Shown: positions 1 to 8,543, counted from the stretch's first letter. The stretch is 64,000 bases of DNA from Sphingobium yanoikuyae (GCF_034424525.1 NZ_CP139979.1:3683001-3747000); one strand, 5' to 3'. A program made the numbers and translations. Notes: a model not told the origin generated them from the sequence alone.

Positions 1-2
1 TG

Positions 3-1055
3 CGGCGCGATATCCACAAGATGCGCGCCTTCGTCCGCTTCCGTGAACTGGATGAAGGCGACGGCCCGCGCTTCATCGCCTGGTTCGAGCCGGACCATCA
101 TATTGTCCGCGCCAATGCCGGCTTCTTCACCCGCCGCTTCGCCTCGATGCGCTGGTCGATCCTGACGCCGGAAGTCAGCATCCATTGGGATGGCCACATA
201 TTGACCGAAGGCCCCGGCGCGCAGCGCGGCGACGCCCCGGCCGAAGATCCCGTCGAAGATGTGTGGAAGGGCTATTATGCCGCCATCTTCAACCCGGCCC
301 GGCTGAAGACCGGGGCGATGCTGTCGGAAATGCCGCGCAAATATTGGCGCAACCTGCCCGAAGCTGCCCTCATCCCCGATCTGGTCGCCGGCGCCCAGGC
401 GCGCGAGGCGGCAATGATCGCCACCGCTCCCCGCCCCGCAGCCCGCACCGGCAACAGCCGCGCCGCCTGGCAGGCGCTGCGCGACGAGGCGATGGCCTGC
501 ACCCGCTGCCCGCTGCACGGGCCGGCCACGCAGACCGTGTTTGGCGACGGTCCGCTCGACGCATCTTTGCTCTTCATCGGCGAACAGCCCGGCGATCAGG
601 AGGATCTGGCTGGCCGCCCCTTTGTCGGTCCCGCGGGGCAATTGTTCGATGCCGCCCTGGCCGAGGCCGGCGTGGATCGGGCACGCGCCTATGTCACCAA
701 CGCCGTCAAGCATTTCAAATATGAACAGCGCGGCAAGCGCCGCCTGCACCAGACGCCCGACGTGCCGGAGATCAGGGCCTGCCGCTGGTGGCTGGAACAG
801 GAACTGGACCTGATCCGCCCGCGCATCATCGTCGCCCTGGGCGCCACCGCCGCCCGTGCCCTGCTGGGCAAGCCGGTGACGATCAGCCAGATGCGCGGCC
901 GCCCGATCCCGCTCGACGACGGCGTCGAAGCCTGGATCACCGTCCATCCCAGCTATCTGCTGCGCCTGCCCGACCCCGATCGTCAGGCGCAGGAACAGGC
1001 CCGCTTCGTCGGCGACCTGCGGATGGTCGGCGAACGGCTTGCCATCCGCGCCTGA
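3..1055 (+). CDS. UdgX-family uracil-DNA binding protein (5'-truncated by window edge)
   Basis: The gene runs in from upstream: the frame is open from base 3 and encodes RRDIHK before the first ATG at 21, so the true start lies outside the window. The first ~110 residues (HAFVRFRE-like opening, FARRF/RWSI-type text) match the DUF4130 domain often fused to UdgX. The rest is a family-4-like uracil-DNA glycosylase with GEQPGDQED (motif 1), FVGPAGQLFD and the loop KRRLH, which corresponds to the KRRIH loop whose histidine cross-links to uracil-DNA in UdgX. The end has the HPSYLLR motif. Expected role: tight or covalent recognition of uracil in DNA, linked to repair. Family assignment is firm; catalytic behaviour is inferred. 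Confidence 0.9.
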   Translation, partial: RRDIHKMRAFVRFRELDEGDGPRFIAWFEPDHHIVRANAGFFTRRFASMRWSILTPEVSIHWDGHILTEGPGAQRGDAPAEDPVEDVWKGYYAAIFNPARLKTGAMLSEMPRKYWRNLPEAALIPDLVAGAQAREAAMIATAPRPAARTGNSRAAWQALRDEAMACTRCPLHGPATQTVFGDGPLDASLLFIGEQPGDQEDLAGRPFVGPAGQLFDAALAEAGVDRARAYVTNAVKHFKYEQRGKRRLHQTPDVPEIRACRWWLEQELDLIRPRIIVALGATAARALLGKPVTISQMRGRPIPLDDGVEAWITVHPSYLLRLPDPDRQAQEQARFVGDLRMVGERLAIRA

Positions 1056-1122
1056 TATAAATCCGTTGACGGCCGGCCCGCTGCGCGCGACGCTGCCGCC
1101 ATCAAATTTAACAGGGGTTTAC

Positions 1123-2448
1123 ATGATCTGGGGGAAGGCAGCGGCGCTGGCCGCATGCAGCATGGCGGCGCTGGTCGCAGTGTCGGCGCCGGCCGTAATG
1201 GCCAAGGATGTCGTGGTCCATGCCGGACGGATGATCGACGGCACCGGCGCCGCCGCGCGCGAGAAAGTGTCGATCCTGATCCATGACGATCGCATCACCG
1301 CGATCCAGTCGGGCTTCGTCACGCCCGCCGGCGCGGAGGTGATCGACCTGTCGGCCAAGACCGTGCTGCCCGGCCTGATCGACACCCATGACCATATCAC
1401 CGCCGGCTGGCACAGCGGCGACCCGATCCGCAATGCGGTGACGCGCAGCGCCTATGAGGACGCGATCGAGGCGACCGGCTTCGTGCGCAACACGCTGCTC
1501 GCCGGCTTCACCTCGGTCCGCGACTGCGGCGCCGATACCCAGGTGATCGTCGCGCTCAAGAAATCGATCGACGGCGCCGTCATCCCCGGCCCGCGCCTGT
1601 GGGTGGCCGGCACGCCGCTCGGTCCCACCGGCGGCCATGGCGACGCGGTCAACGGCCTGCGCGTCGAATTTGCCGACATTCCCCACATCAGCGACAATGT
1701 GATCGACAGCCCGGAAGCCGCTCGCATCGCCGTGCGCCGGCTCAAGCGCGAGGGCGCCGACCTCATCAAGATCATGCCGTCGGGCGGGGTCATGTCGATC
1801 GGCGATGATCCCAAGCATCAGCTGATGACCGACGAGGAGATCAAGGCGGTGATCGACACCGCCCATAGCCTGGGCATGAAGGTCGCGGCCCATGCCCATG
1901 GCAAGGAAGCGATCGACCACACGATTGCGCTGGGCGTCGATTCGATCGAACATGGTTCCTATGCCGACGCCGGCAGCTACAAGATCTTCAAGCAATATGG
2001 CGCCTATCTGGTGCCGACCATGCTGGTGGGCGAGCGCGTCTATCAGCGCGCCAGGGAACATCCCGAACAGCTCAATCCCTCGACCGCCGAAAAGGCGCTG
2101 GTGATCGGCCCGCTGCTGCAGAAGAATCTGCGCGATGCCTATGCCGCCGGGGTCAAGATCGCTTTCGGTACCGACACGTTCGGCCTGTCCGACCATGGCG
2201 AAAATGCCCAGGAATTCGCGCTGATGGTGCGGGCGGGCATGCCGGCGATGGAAGCGATCAAGGCCGCCACCGCCAATGCCGCCGACCTGCTGGGCAGCGC
2301 CGATGTCGGTACGTTGCAGGCCGGCCGCTATGCCGACCTGATCGCGGTCGACGGCGACCCGCTGGCCGATGTCCGCCAGCTCGAAAAGGTCGGATTCGTG
2401 ATGAAGGGCGGCGCCGTGGTGAAGGCCGATGGCAAGCCGATGATCTGA
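1123..2448 (+). CDS. Exported metal-dependent amidohydrolase
   Basis: 441 residues. The ATG at 1123 is preferred over an in-frame ATG at 1039, because it opens a clear signal peptide (hydrophobic core, then a cleavage-like AVMA-KD around residue 27) and avoids overlap with the previous gene. The amidohydrolase fold shows the metal ligands in order: THDH after GLID, the carboxylysine candidate in LIKIMPSGG, AHAHG, SIEHG and the FGTD aspartate. This is the imidazolonepropionase/Xaa-Pro dipeptidase-like branch of periplasmic amidohydrolases. Substrate cannot be read from sequence; peptides or cyclic amides are possible. It follows the UdgX gene after 67 bases. Confidence 0.88.
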   Translation: MIWGKAAALAACSMAALVAVSAPAVMAKDVVVHAGRMIDGTGAAAREKVSILIHDDRITAIQSGFVTPAGAEVIDLSAKTVLPGLIDTHDHITAGWHSGDPIRNAVTRSAYEDAIEATGFVRNTLLAGFTSVRDCGADTQVIVALKKSIDGAVIPGPRLWVAGTPLGPTGGHGDAVNGLRVEFADIPHISDNVIDSPEAARIAVRRLKREGADLIKIMPSGGVMSIGDDPKHQLMTDEEIKAVIDTAHSLGMKVAAHAHGKEAIDHTIALGVDSIEHGSYADAGSYKIFKQYGAYLVPTMLVGERVYQRAREHPEQLNPSTAEKALVIGPLLQKNLRDAYAAGVKIAFGTDTFGLSDHGENAQEFALMVRAGMPAMEAIKAATANAADLLGSADVGTLQAGRYADLIAVDGDPLADVRQLEKVGFVMKGGAVVKADGKPMI

Positions 2449-2467
2449 GCCTCGCCTGGGGCTGGCG

Positions 2468-2866
2468 TCAGACCAGCCCCAGCCGCGCCAGTTCGTTCAG
2501 CATGGCGGGCGGCATCGCTTCCAGATCGTCCGCCTCGCCCCCGCCCAGATCGGGCGGCGCATCCTTGTTCTCCAGATAGCGCCAGCCCTGATGCGCCCGC
2601 TTGGGCGCCGTCCGTACCGGGATCAGCCGCGGCGCCAGCCGGATCCAGTAGCGCCCCTGCCCGGTCTCCTGAAATCCCAGGATCGGGCTGCGGCCGACCA
2701 GCGCATGGCCGTGAATCCAGTAGAGCGATCCGCCCTCCATCTCCTCCAGTCGTTTGGGCAGGTAACGGGTGGTCAGGCGCGCCTCGTCCGCATGGCTTTC
2801 CAGCCAGGCCTTGAGGGTCGCGGGGCTTTCGCTCTGGAAGGCGATCTTGGTCAGGTGCAGCGGCAT
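2468..2866 (-). CDS. DUF1489 family protein
   Basis: 132 residues, opening MPLHLTKIAF and containing YWIHGHALVGRSPILGF and RYWIRLAP, the recognisable core of DUF1489, a small cytosolic family of Alphaproteobacteria with no established function. Length equals the family norm. It is convergent with the amidohydrolase (20-base gap) and sits 23 bases downstream of mgtE on the same strand, so it may be transcribed with it. Confidence 0.8.
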   Translation of the reverse strand: MPLHLTKIAFQSESPATLKAWLESHADEARLTTRYLPKRLEEMEGGSLYWIHGHALVGRSPILGFQETGQGRYWIRLAPRLIPVRTAPKRAHQGWRYLENKDAPPDLGGGEADDLEAMPPAMLNELARLGLV

Positions 2867-2889
2867 TGGCGTCTAGATGGGGCGGCGGT

Positions 2890-4341
2890 TCAGCCGGTCA
2901 ATCCCGCCGCCGTCGCCAGCCCCAGAAAAGCGAAGAAGCCCATCGAGTCCGTGATCATCGTAACGAAGATGGACGATGCCACCGCCGGGTCGAGGTTCAT
3001 CCGGTCGAACGCCAGCGGCACCGCCGCGCCCGCCAGCCCGGCGGTCACGATATTGGTCATCATCGCCGCGGCAATCACGCCGCCCAGCGCGACATTGTGG
3101 AACACCAGCCCCACGCCCAGCCCCAGCACCAGCGCCACGGTGCAGCCGTTGAGCAATGCCACGCGAATTTCGCGCAAGATGGTGCGACGGGCGTTCGACC
3201 CGGTAATCTGGTTGGTGGCCAGCGCGCGCACCGTCACCGCCATGGTCTGGCTGCCGGCATTGCCGCCCACGCCCGCGACGATCGGCATCAGCGTGGCCAG
3301 CGCCACCATCTTCTCGATCGTATGTTCGAAAATGCCGATGATGGTCGACGCCACCAGCGCCGTCAGCAAATTGGTCAGCAGCCAGCGCACGCGCGCGCGA
3401 TAGCTGTCCATCACCGGCTCGTTGATGTCGCCTTCGCCCGCACCCGACAGGCGGAGAATATCCTCGCCCGCTTCCTCGGAAATGATGTGGACGATGTCGT
3501 CGACCGTGATCATGCCGACCAGCCGGCCGCTGCCATCGACCACCGCGGCGGAAATCAGCGCATATTTCTGGAAGCGCAGCGCCACTTCTTCCTGGTCCAT
3601 GTCGACCGGAATCAGCGTCTGCTCGCGCTTCATCAGGTCGGCCATGGCGATGCCGCGCGGACAGGTCAGCACCCAGCTGAGCTGACAGGTGCCGATCGGC
3701 TTATGCCCTTCATCGACGACGAAGATTTCCCAGAAATCACGGGTCAGGTCGCCATTGTCGCGCAGATAGTCGATCACCTGGCCGACCGTCATATGTTCGG
3801 GCACCGCGACCAAGTCGCGCTGCATCATGCGGCCAGCGGATTCTTCGGGATAGGAAAGCGCGGACTCGATCGCGGCGCGATCCTCCGGCTCCATCGCCTC
3901 CAGCACCGCCTGCTGGTCGGCCTCCTCCATGTCCTCGATGATCGCGACGGCGTCGTCGGTATCGAGTTCGGAGGCGAATTCGGCGACCTGTTCGGGCGCC
4001 AGCGCGCCGATCAGGTCGTCGCGCACATAATCATTGAGTTCGGACAGAACCTCCGCGCCAACCAGGTCGCCCAGCGCGGCGGCCACTTCGCCACGCTGCT
4101 CGGCGGGCGTCAGTTCCAGAAGGTCGGCGATGTCGGCGGGGTGCAGCGGCGAAACCAACTCGCGCGCATGGTCGATATCGCCTTCATCCACCGCATCCAG
4201 CACGGCGGACAGGAATTCGGGCTTCAGCCGGTCATCCTCGTCCAGGCTCGACTCGGCCTGCTCCATACCGGCCGAGATCAGACTCTCGTCAGCAAGTTCC
4301 TCGTGCGGCCGCGGCTCGGCCAAATCGCCACGTTCGGTCAT
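2890..4341 (-). CDS. mgtE: Magnesium transporter MgtE
   Basis: 483 residues from the ATG at 4341; an in-frame upstream start at 4452 would add a non-conserved, Lys/Ala-rich leader and is rejected. Architecture: an acidic N-terminal MgtE_N superhelix (about residues 40-150), a CBS pair (about 165-290, with VDEG and VDGSGRLVGMITVDD), then five membrane helices with the pore signature GNAGSQT and the C-terminal DPAVASS/TDSMGFF segment. The protein is a homodimeric inner-membrane Mg2+ channel gated by Mg2+ binding to the N and CBS domains. It is divergent from the cyclophilin gene. I saw no M-box-like riboswitch in the 183-base gap. Confidence 0.95.
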   Translation of the reverse strand: MTERGDLAEPRPHEELADESLISAGMEQAESSLDEDDRLKPEFLSAVLDAVDEGDIDHARELVSPLHPADIADLLELTPAEQRGEVAAALGDLVGAEVLSELNDYVRDDLIGALAPEQVAEFASELDTDDAVAIIEDMEEADQQAVLEAMEPEDRAAIESALSYPEESAGRMMQRDLVAVPEHMTVGQVIDYLRDNGDLTRDFWEIFVVDEGHKPIGTCQLSWVLTCPRGIAMADLMKREQTLIPVDMDQEEVALRFQKYALISAAVVDGSGRLVGMITVDDIVHIISEEAGEDILRLSGAGEGDINEPVMDSYRARVRWLLTNLLTALVASTIIGIFEHTIEKMVALATLMPIVAGVGGNAGSQTMAVTVRALATNQITGSNARRTILREIRVALLNGCTVALVLGLGVGLVFHNVALGGVIAAAMMTNIVTAGLAGAAVPLAFDRMNLDPAVASSIFVTMITDSMGFFAFLGLATAAGLTG

Positions 4342-4524
4342 GGCGCGCGCAACTGTCCGGTTCCTGTAACATTTCGATGCTTTCGCCGATGCACAATATA
4401 ATTGCAATGGGGTTGGACGCGCTTTGGCAACAGATGGGACAGGCTTTACCAAACAGCCGCTTCCATCCCCATCCCAAGCCTCTATATGAGGCGATCAACG
4501 CCTTCCCCAATGAGAGGATCTTTC

Positions 4525-4977
4525 ATGGCCGACGAAACCCTTACCCTTTCCCTCGACAGCGGCGGCGACGTCGTGATCAAGCTGCGCCCCGATCTGGCGC
4601 CCGGCCATGTCGAACGCATCACCACCCTTGCCAAGGACGGCTTCTATGACGGCGTGGTCTTCCACCGCGTCATCCCCGGCTTCATGGCGCAGGGCGGCGA
4701 TCCGACCGGCACCGGCATGGGCGGTTCCAAGCTGCCCGACATCAAGGCCGAATTCAGCCGCGAACCGCATGTCCGCGGCGTGTGCTCGATGGCCCGCGCG
4801 ATGAACCCGAACAGCGCCAACAGCCAGTTCTTCATCTGCTTCGACGACGCCACCTTCCTCGACGGGCAGTACACCGTCTGGGGCGAAGTCACTTCGGGCA
4901 TGGAACATGTCGACGCGCTGCCCAAGGGTGAGCCGCCCAAGACTCCGGGCAAGATCGTCAAGGCGACCGTCGCCTAA
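4525..4977 (+). CDS. Cyclophilin-type peptidyl-prolyl cis-trans isomerase
   Basis: 150 residues. The ATG at 4525 is preceded by a GAGAGG ribosome site and starts MADETLTLSLDSGG; an upstream in-frame ATG at 4402 has no support. The cyclophilin core is complete: VVFHRVIPGFMAQGGDPTGTG carries the catalytic Arg and Phe, and SQFFICF, TVWGEV and the central GVCSMARA segment follow. No signal peptide, so it is the cytosolic type. It catalyses proline isomerisation during folding. It ends just before two hairpins that probably terminate transcription. Confidence 0.93.
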   Translation: MADETLTLSLDSGGDVVIKLRPDLAPGHVERITTLAKDGFYDGVVFHRVIPGFMAQGGDPTGTGMGGSKLPDIKAEFSREPHVRGVCSMARAMNPNSANSQFFICFDDATFLDGQYTVWGEVTSGMEHVDALPKGEPPKTPGKIVKATVA

Positions 4978-4995
4978 GCGACATTGTCCTTCCGG

Positions 4996-5069
4996 CCGCT
5001 GCCAGCCCCGCGACGGGACTGGCAGCGGGCCAAGCCCCGACACCGGTGCGGCCCCGCCGCGCCGGTGTC
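4996..5069. terminator. Two tandem hairpins between convergent genes
   Basis: A perfect 10-bp stem (CCGCTGCCAG at 4996-5005 with CTGGCAGCGG at 5019-5028) is followed by a second 8-bp stem (GACACCGG at 5039-5046 with CCGGTGTC at 5062-5069). They fill the gap between the cyclophilin and a convergent lipoprotein gene. There is no long T tract, so intrinsic termination is likely but not certain. Confidence 0.55.
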
Positions 5070-5081
5070 TGCGTTTCCGGG

Positions 5082-5768
5082 TCAGTGTTTCCGGGCCATG
5101 CCGTCGGTCACGGAAATCAGCTGCGCGGTCTGGGTCGCATTGTCCGCCTCGTCCGCCGGCGGCGCGACATAGGCGCCGATCGATTCGATATGCCAGCGCC
5201 GATCCGCCTCGCTCGCGCCCGGCACCGCATCGACCCGGCGCAACACCACTTGGCGCAGCCGATACCAGGGCTTGCCGTTCGCCTTCAGCCGGCCATAGAC
5301 CTGCACCGGCACCGTCACGAAGCTTGATCCGGCCGCGCCCTCGATCTCGGCCGGGCTGCCGATATTGGCATGGATCTCACTGAAGCCACGGAAGCGCGCG
5401 GCGAAATGCGCATCATCCTGCGCGCCGATCGCGCTCTTGTCGTTCCACAGATCCTGCGCGTCGCTGAAGCGCTTTTCCTCCAGCAAGCCATAATAGCCCT
5501 GCACCACCTGGGCCGCGCCCTGCGCGCTGTCGGGGTCGATCGCGCCTTCCTCGGCCGGTGCCGGTTCGACCGGCAGCCCGCCGGGCGTGCCAGGCGCCGG
5601 CGGCGCCAGCGGCTCCATCAGCGCCTGCGCCTCGGCCCGGACATTATTCTCGACCTGGCTGGCATTGGCGCCATTGGCCAGATTGTCGATCGCGCTTTCC
5701 TCCCGCCCGTCACAGGCGGCCAGACTCACCAGACCCAGCAACAACGCGGCGCCAGCCATGCCCCTCAT
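5082..5768 (-). CDS. Putative lipoprotein of unknown function
   Basis: 228 residues from the ATG at 5768, which has a GGGAG site 9 bases upstream. The ATG at 5783 (five codons longer) overlaps the stop of the preceding gene as TAATG but lacks a ribosome site. A type II signal sequence ends in the lipobox LAAC. A proline/alanine/glutamate-rich linker (about 40-80) precedes a globular part with VVQGYYGLLEEKRFSDAQDLW, reminiscent of NTF2-like folds that bind small ligands in an envelope compartment. No family is recognised with confidence. It is translationally close to the repeat-rich lipoprotein upstream, so the two probably form one transcript. Confidence 0.75.
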   Translation of the reverse strand: MRGMAGAALLLGLVSLAACDGREESAIDNLANGANASQVENNVRAEAQALMEPLAPPAPGTPGGLPVEPAPAEEGAIDPDSAQGAAQVVQGYYGLLEEKRFSDAQDLWNDKSAIGAQDDAHFAARFRGFSEIHANIGSPAEIEGAAGSSFVTVPVQVYGRLKANGKPWYRLRQVVLRRVDAVPGASEADRRWHIESIGAYVAPPADEADNATQTAQLISVTDGMARKH

Positions 5769-5782
5769 GAACGTCTCCCGCA

Positions 5783-6505
5783 TTATTGGGGCCGGGTCCG
5801 AACCGGATCGCGACCACTGCCTCTTGTCCCGGCGTCCGACCGCATGCGCGGTGCCGGACGGGCGCTGCCGCCCATGTCGCGCGGCGGGCGGCTCGCCTGG
5901 GGCGGGCGCTGGCCGGGCTGCGGCACATAGCGCTGGTCGCCGCCGCTGGCACCGGGACGCCCGCGGCCGGGCGTGTCATTGCCGCGCGGCGGGCGCGGAC
6001 GGCTCCAATTGCCGTCATTGGGTCGGCCATCGCCGCCATTCCAGCCGGGGCGACCGCCAGGGCGTCCGTCGCCCGGTCGATTGCCATCGGGACGCCCGTC
6101 ACCCGGACGGTCCCAGCCCGGCCGACCATCCCCCGGACGTCCGTCACCGGGTCGCCCATAACCGGGCCTGCCGTCACCGGGCCGACCATTGCCCGGCCGG
6201 TCCTTGCGACGCGCTTCCCAGTAGCGGCGCTGGCTGTCATTCCAGCGATGCCGCGCACCGGCGCGGTCATAGACATAATAGCCGCGCCCCGGATAATAAT
6301 AGTCATTGTACCAGCCGCCATAGCCGCCCGGCGCATAGCCATAAGGCCCGTAATAGCCGTCGCCATAATAGCCGCCACCGCCATAATAGCCGGTGCCGAC
6401 GCTCACGCCGCCATAGCCATAGCCGTCATCATAGGCGCAGCCCCCCAGGGCCATCGCGCTCGCGAGACCAAGCGCAGCCAGGAATCGTGATCCGGTCCGC
6501 GTCAT
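5783..6505 (-). CDS. Repeat-rich lipoprotein, Gly/Tyr-rich then Pro-Gly-Asp-Gly-Arg repeats
   Basis: 240 residues. The ATG at 6505 follows AGGAGAC and opens MTRTGSRFLAALG; an in-frame upstream start at 6592 is unsupported. The lipobox is LGGC (Cys 23). Residues 25-80 are extremely rich in Gly and Tyr (YYGGGGYYGDGYY). A short conserved-looking part follows (HRWNDSQRRYWEARR). Residues 102-164 are imperfect GRPGDGRPG units. The C-terminus is Arg/Pro-rich. Envelope-anchored, strongly basic and probably disordered; function unknown. Similar low-complexity proteins are common in sphingomonads, though I cannot check this copy against them. It overlaps or abuts the lipoprotein gene that follows. Confidence 0.72.
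   Translation of the reverse strand: MTRTGSRFLAALGLASAMALGGCAYDDGYGYGGVSVGTGYYGGGGYYGDGYYGPYGYAPGGYGGWYNDYYYPGRGYYVYDRAGARHRWNDSQRRYWEARRKDRPGNGRPGDGRPGYGRPGDGRPGDGRPGWDRPGDGRPDGNRPGDGRPGGRPGWNGGDGRPNDGNWSRPRPPRGNDTPGRGRPGASGGDQRYVPQPGQRPPQASRPPRDMGGSARPAPRMRSDAGTRGSGRDPVRTRPQ
6014..6202 (-). repeat. In-frame tandem repeat encoding GRPGDGRPG-like units
   Basis: About seven imperfect 12-15 base units, seen on the + strand as repeats of gaccgtcccc/gggcgtccgtc type words, encode (D/Y/W)GRPGDGRPG. They lie inside the lipoprotein gene, keep frame, and show interruptions (YGRPG, WDRPG, DGNRPG). Confidence 0.8.
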
Positions 6506-6819
6506 TGCCTGTCTCCTCATATGCTTCATGACCCCGGTTAACGCCGCGCGGTTGAATTGGTGGTGAATGAAAAGCGGTTCAAGATCGGGCATTTATCTGT
6601 GGTTCAGAAAAAGCGACTTTCGTTCATCCCCCTGACAGAAACCGTGTCGTTTCCAACACATAATCATGGCCCGGGCAATATTTCGCATTTCGTTCAGGAA
6701 ACCTTCCGCCGGCCCCGACCATTGATGCCCCATGTCCTCGCAGACGCTTGCAGCGCACGGGACATGCCGGCGGGTCCACACCCCGGCCCAATTTCAGAAA
6801 CAGATAAAGGGTCACCCCC
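6506..6819. promoter_or_regulatory. 314-base divergent intergenic region
   Basis: This gap separates the repeat lipoprotein (leftward) from the outer-membrane protein gene (rightward). It is AT-richer than its surroundings between 6560 and 6680 (for example TTTCGTTCA and GTTTCCAACAC words). It must hold the two promoters, but I cannot place -35/-10 boxes with confidence. No ORF of credible coding quality is present. Confidence 0.4.
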
Positions 6820-7374
6820 ATGAAGACACTGCTTTTCACGGCAGTTGCTGCCGCCACCCTGTTGCCTGCCGCCGCCATGGCGCAGGAAGACAGCAGCTCC
6901 ACCCGCCGCATCGAACCCTATGTCGGCGTGATGGCGGGCGTGCATAATTATGACAGCGAGACCAGCAAGGAGGGCATTCCGCCCGTCGGCTACAAGGGCC
7001 GCATGGTCGAAGGCGTCGCGGGCGTGAACTATAATGTCGCCGGCCCGCTCGTGCTGGGCGTCGAAGGCACCGTGTCCAAGGGCGTCAGCGGCGACATCGA
7101 CTGGGAATATGGCGCGGCCGGCCGCGTCGGCGTGAAGGCCGGCAAGGACAGCATGTTCTTCGGCAAGGTCGGCTATCAGTGGACCAATTTCGACGCGCTG
7201 GGCAAGGATAGCCGCGACTATCATGGCATGACCTATGGTGCGGGCCTGGAACTGTCGCCCGCCGACCTTGGCAGCTCGGCCGAGCGCAGCAATGTCCGCC
7301 TGCGCGTCCAGGCCGACACGACCGGCAATTTCCATTCGATCCGCCCGATGGCCGGCGTCGTCGTCAAATATTGA
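6820..7374 (+). CDS. Small outer-membrane beta-barrel protein (opacity-like)
   Basis: 184 residues. A canonical signal peptide (MKTLLFTAVAAATLLPAAAMA, cleaved before QE) is followed by alternating polar/hydrophobic strands with aromatic girdles (YVGVMAGVHNY, GVEGTVSKG, FFGKVGYQW, MTYGAGLEL). The last residues are VVVKY, a terminal aromatic of the sort recognised by the BAM complex. Length fits an eight-stranded barrel. Probably an abundant small surface protein of the Opa/porin-like type; the specific role is unknown. Two strong hairpins follow. Confidence 0.82.
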   Translation: MKTLLFTAVAAATLLPAAAMAQEDSSSTRRIEPYVGVMAGVHNYDSETSKEGIPPVGYKGRMVEGVAGVNYNVAGPLVLGVEGTVSKGVSGDIDWEYGAAGRVGVKAGKDSMFFGKVGYQWTNFDALGKDSRDYHGMTYGAGLELSPADLGSSAERSNVRLRVQADTTGNFHSIRPMAGVVVKY

Positions 7375-7383
7375 TCGCATGAA

Positions 7384-7414
7384 CGGGTGGGCCGGTCATT
7401 GATCGGCCCGCCCG
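7384..7414 (+). terminator. Strong hairpin after the outer-membrane protein gene
   Basis: An 11-bp stem (7384-7394 with 7404-7414, one G-U pair) has a 9-base loop and begins 9 bases after the stop codon. The following sequence is pyrimidine-rich rather than a pure T run. Confidence 0.6.
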
Positions 7415-7451
7415 CCCAGCCTTCATCCCTTTCCATAAAGGGATCTGGGGT

Positions 7452-7482
7452 GCGGGACGGCCATGGACTGCGGCCGTCCCGC
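7452..7482. terminator. Second intergenic hairpin, perfect 11-bp stem
   Basis: GCGGGACGGCC (7452-7462) pairs perfectly with GGCCGTCCCGC (7472-7482) around a 9-base loop. It insulates the outer-membrane gene from the MarR-GNAT gene. No T tract follows, so it could also act as an mRNA-stability element. Confidence 0.5.
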
Positions 7483-7501
7483 ATTCACCTGTTCCAATAT
7501 A

Positions 7502-7516
7502 GTTGACTGCGTCAAC
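7502..7516. promoter_or_regulatory. MarR-type operator upstream of the MarR-GNAT gene
   Basis: GTTGAC-TGC-GTCAAC is a perfect 6-bp dyad with a 3-base centre. It has the TTGAC-N3-GTCAA form typical of MarR-family operators and ends 21 bases before the ATG of a MarR-domain protein. Autorepression is the natural reading. Confidence 0.7.
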
Positions 7517-7537
7517 AATCCATGCTGAAGCGTCGGC

Positions 7538-8452
7538 ATGGAACAGGCCATTGCAACCATCCGCACCTTCAACCGCTTCTTCACCCGCCATGTGGGGGCG
7601 ATCGACGCGCGCTTCCTCGACAGCGACGCCAACCTGCCCGAGGCGCGGCTGCTGTTCGAAATCGCCCGGCTGGAACCGGTCCTCGCCAGCACGCTCCAGG
7701 CCGAACTGGACCTGGATCGCGGCTATCTCAGCCGCATGATCGCCCGCTTCGAGAAGAAGGAGTGGATCGTCCGTGATCAGGAAGCCGCCGACGCCCGCGC
7801 CCGCCCGATCCGCCTCACTGCCGCCGGCCGCGCCGCCTTCGACCAGCTCGACAGCCGCCAGCGCGCCGTCGTCGCCCAGGATCTGGACCGGCTCGACAAC
7901 GTCGAGCAGCAGGATCTGCTCCAGGCGCTCACCCGCGCCCGGCTGTTGCTCGATCCCGCCAGCGGCGGCCCCTTCATCATCCGCCCCTTCCGCACCGGCG
8001 AGGTCAGCCAGGTCGTCACCCGCCAGTCGATCCTCTACGCCGCCAGCCATGGCTGGGGCCGGCCGCTCGAAACGCTGGAGGCCGAAACCGTCGCCGCCTT
8101 TCTGCGCGACTTCAAGCCGGATCGCGAACAATGCTGGATCGCGGAGATCGACGGCGTCATGGCCGGCGCGATATTCCTGACCGACGAGGGCGACGGCCTC
8201 GCCCGGCTGCGCCTGCTCCATGTCGAGCCCTTTGCGCGGCGGCGCGGAATCGGCGACGCGCTGGTCGCCACCTGCCTGCAATTCGCCCGCGACAAACATT
8301 ATCGCGCCGTCACGCTGTGGACGCACAAGATATTGGAACCCGCGCGCCGCATCTATGCCCGGCACGGCTTCGTCTGCGTATCGAGCGACGTCCACACGGT
8401 CTTCGGCGACCCGATCGAGGGCGAGACCTGGCGCATCGCCCTCCATCCCTGA
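7538..8452 (+). CDS. MarR-family regulator fused to GNAT acetyltransferase
   Basis: 304 residues. The N-terminal half (about 1-140) is a MarR winged helix: LPEARLLFEIA, then the helix-turn-helix LDLDRGYLSRMIARFEKK and the wing RPIRLTAAGRAAF. The C-terminal half (about 147-304) is a GNAT domain with the acetyl-CoA pyrophosphate loop VEPFARRRGIGDAL and a late strand IYARHGFVCV. Fusions of this type are widespread in bacteria; the regulator probably senses the acetylated substrate or a related small molecule. A matching operator sits at 7502-7516. Substrate unknown. Confidence 0.9.
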   Translation: MEQAIATIRTFNRFFTRHVGAIDARFLDSDANLPEARLLFEIARLEPVLASTLQAELDLDRGYLSRMIARFEKKEWIVRDQEAADARARPIRLTAAGRAAFDQLDSRQRAVVAQDLDRLDNVEQQDLLQALTRARLLLDPASGGPFIIRPFRTGEVSQVVTRQSILYAASHGWGRPLETLEAETVAAFLRDFKPDREQCWIAEIDGVMAGAIFLTDEGDGLARLRLLHVEPFARRRGIGDALVATCLQFARDKHYRAVTLWTHKILEPARRIYARHGFVCVSSDVHTVFGDPIEGETWRIALHP

Positions 8453-8543
8453 CCGCGCCTGTCCTATCCAGCGAAGCGATGCTATAAGGGGAATGGACCG
8501 GCTGGCTGCTCGCAACATGATTTCCCACAATTGATCGATACGA

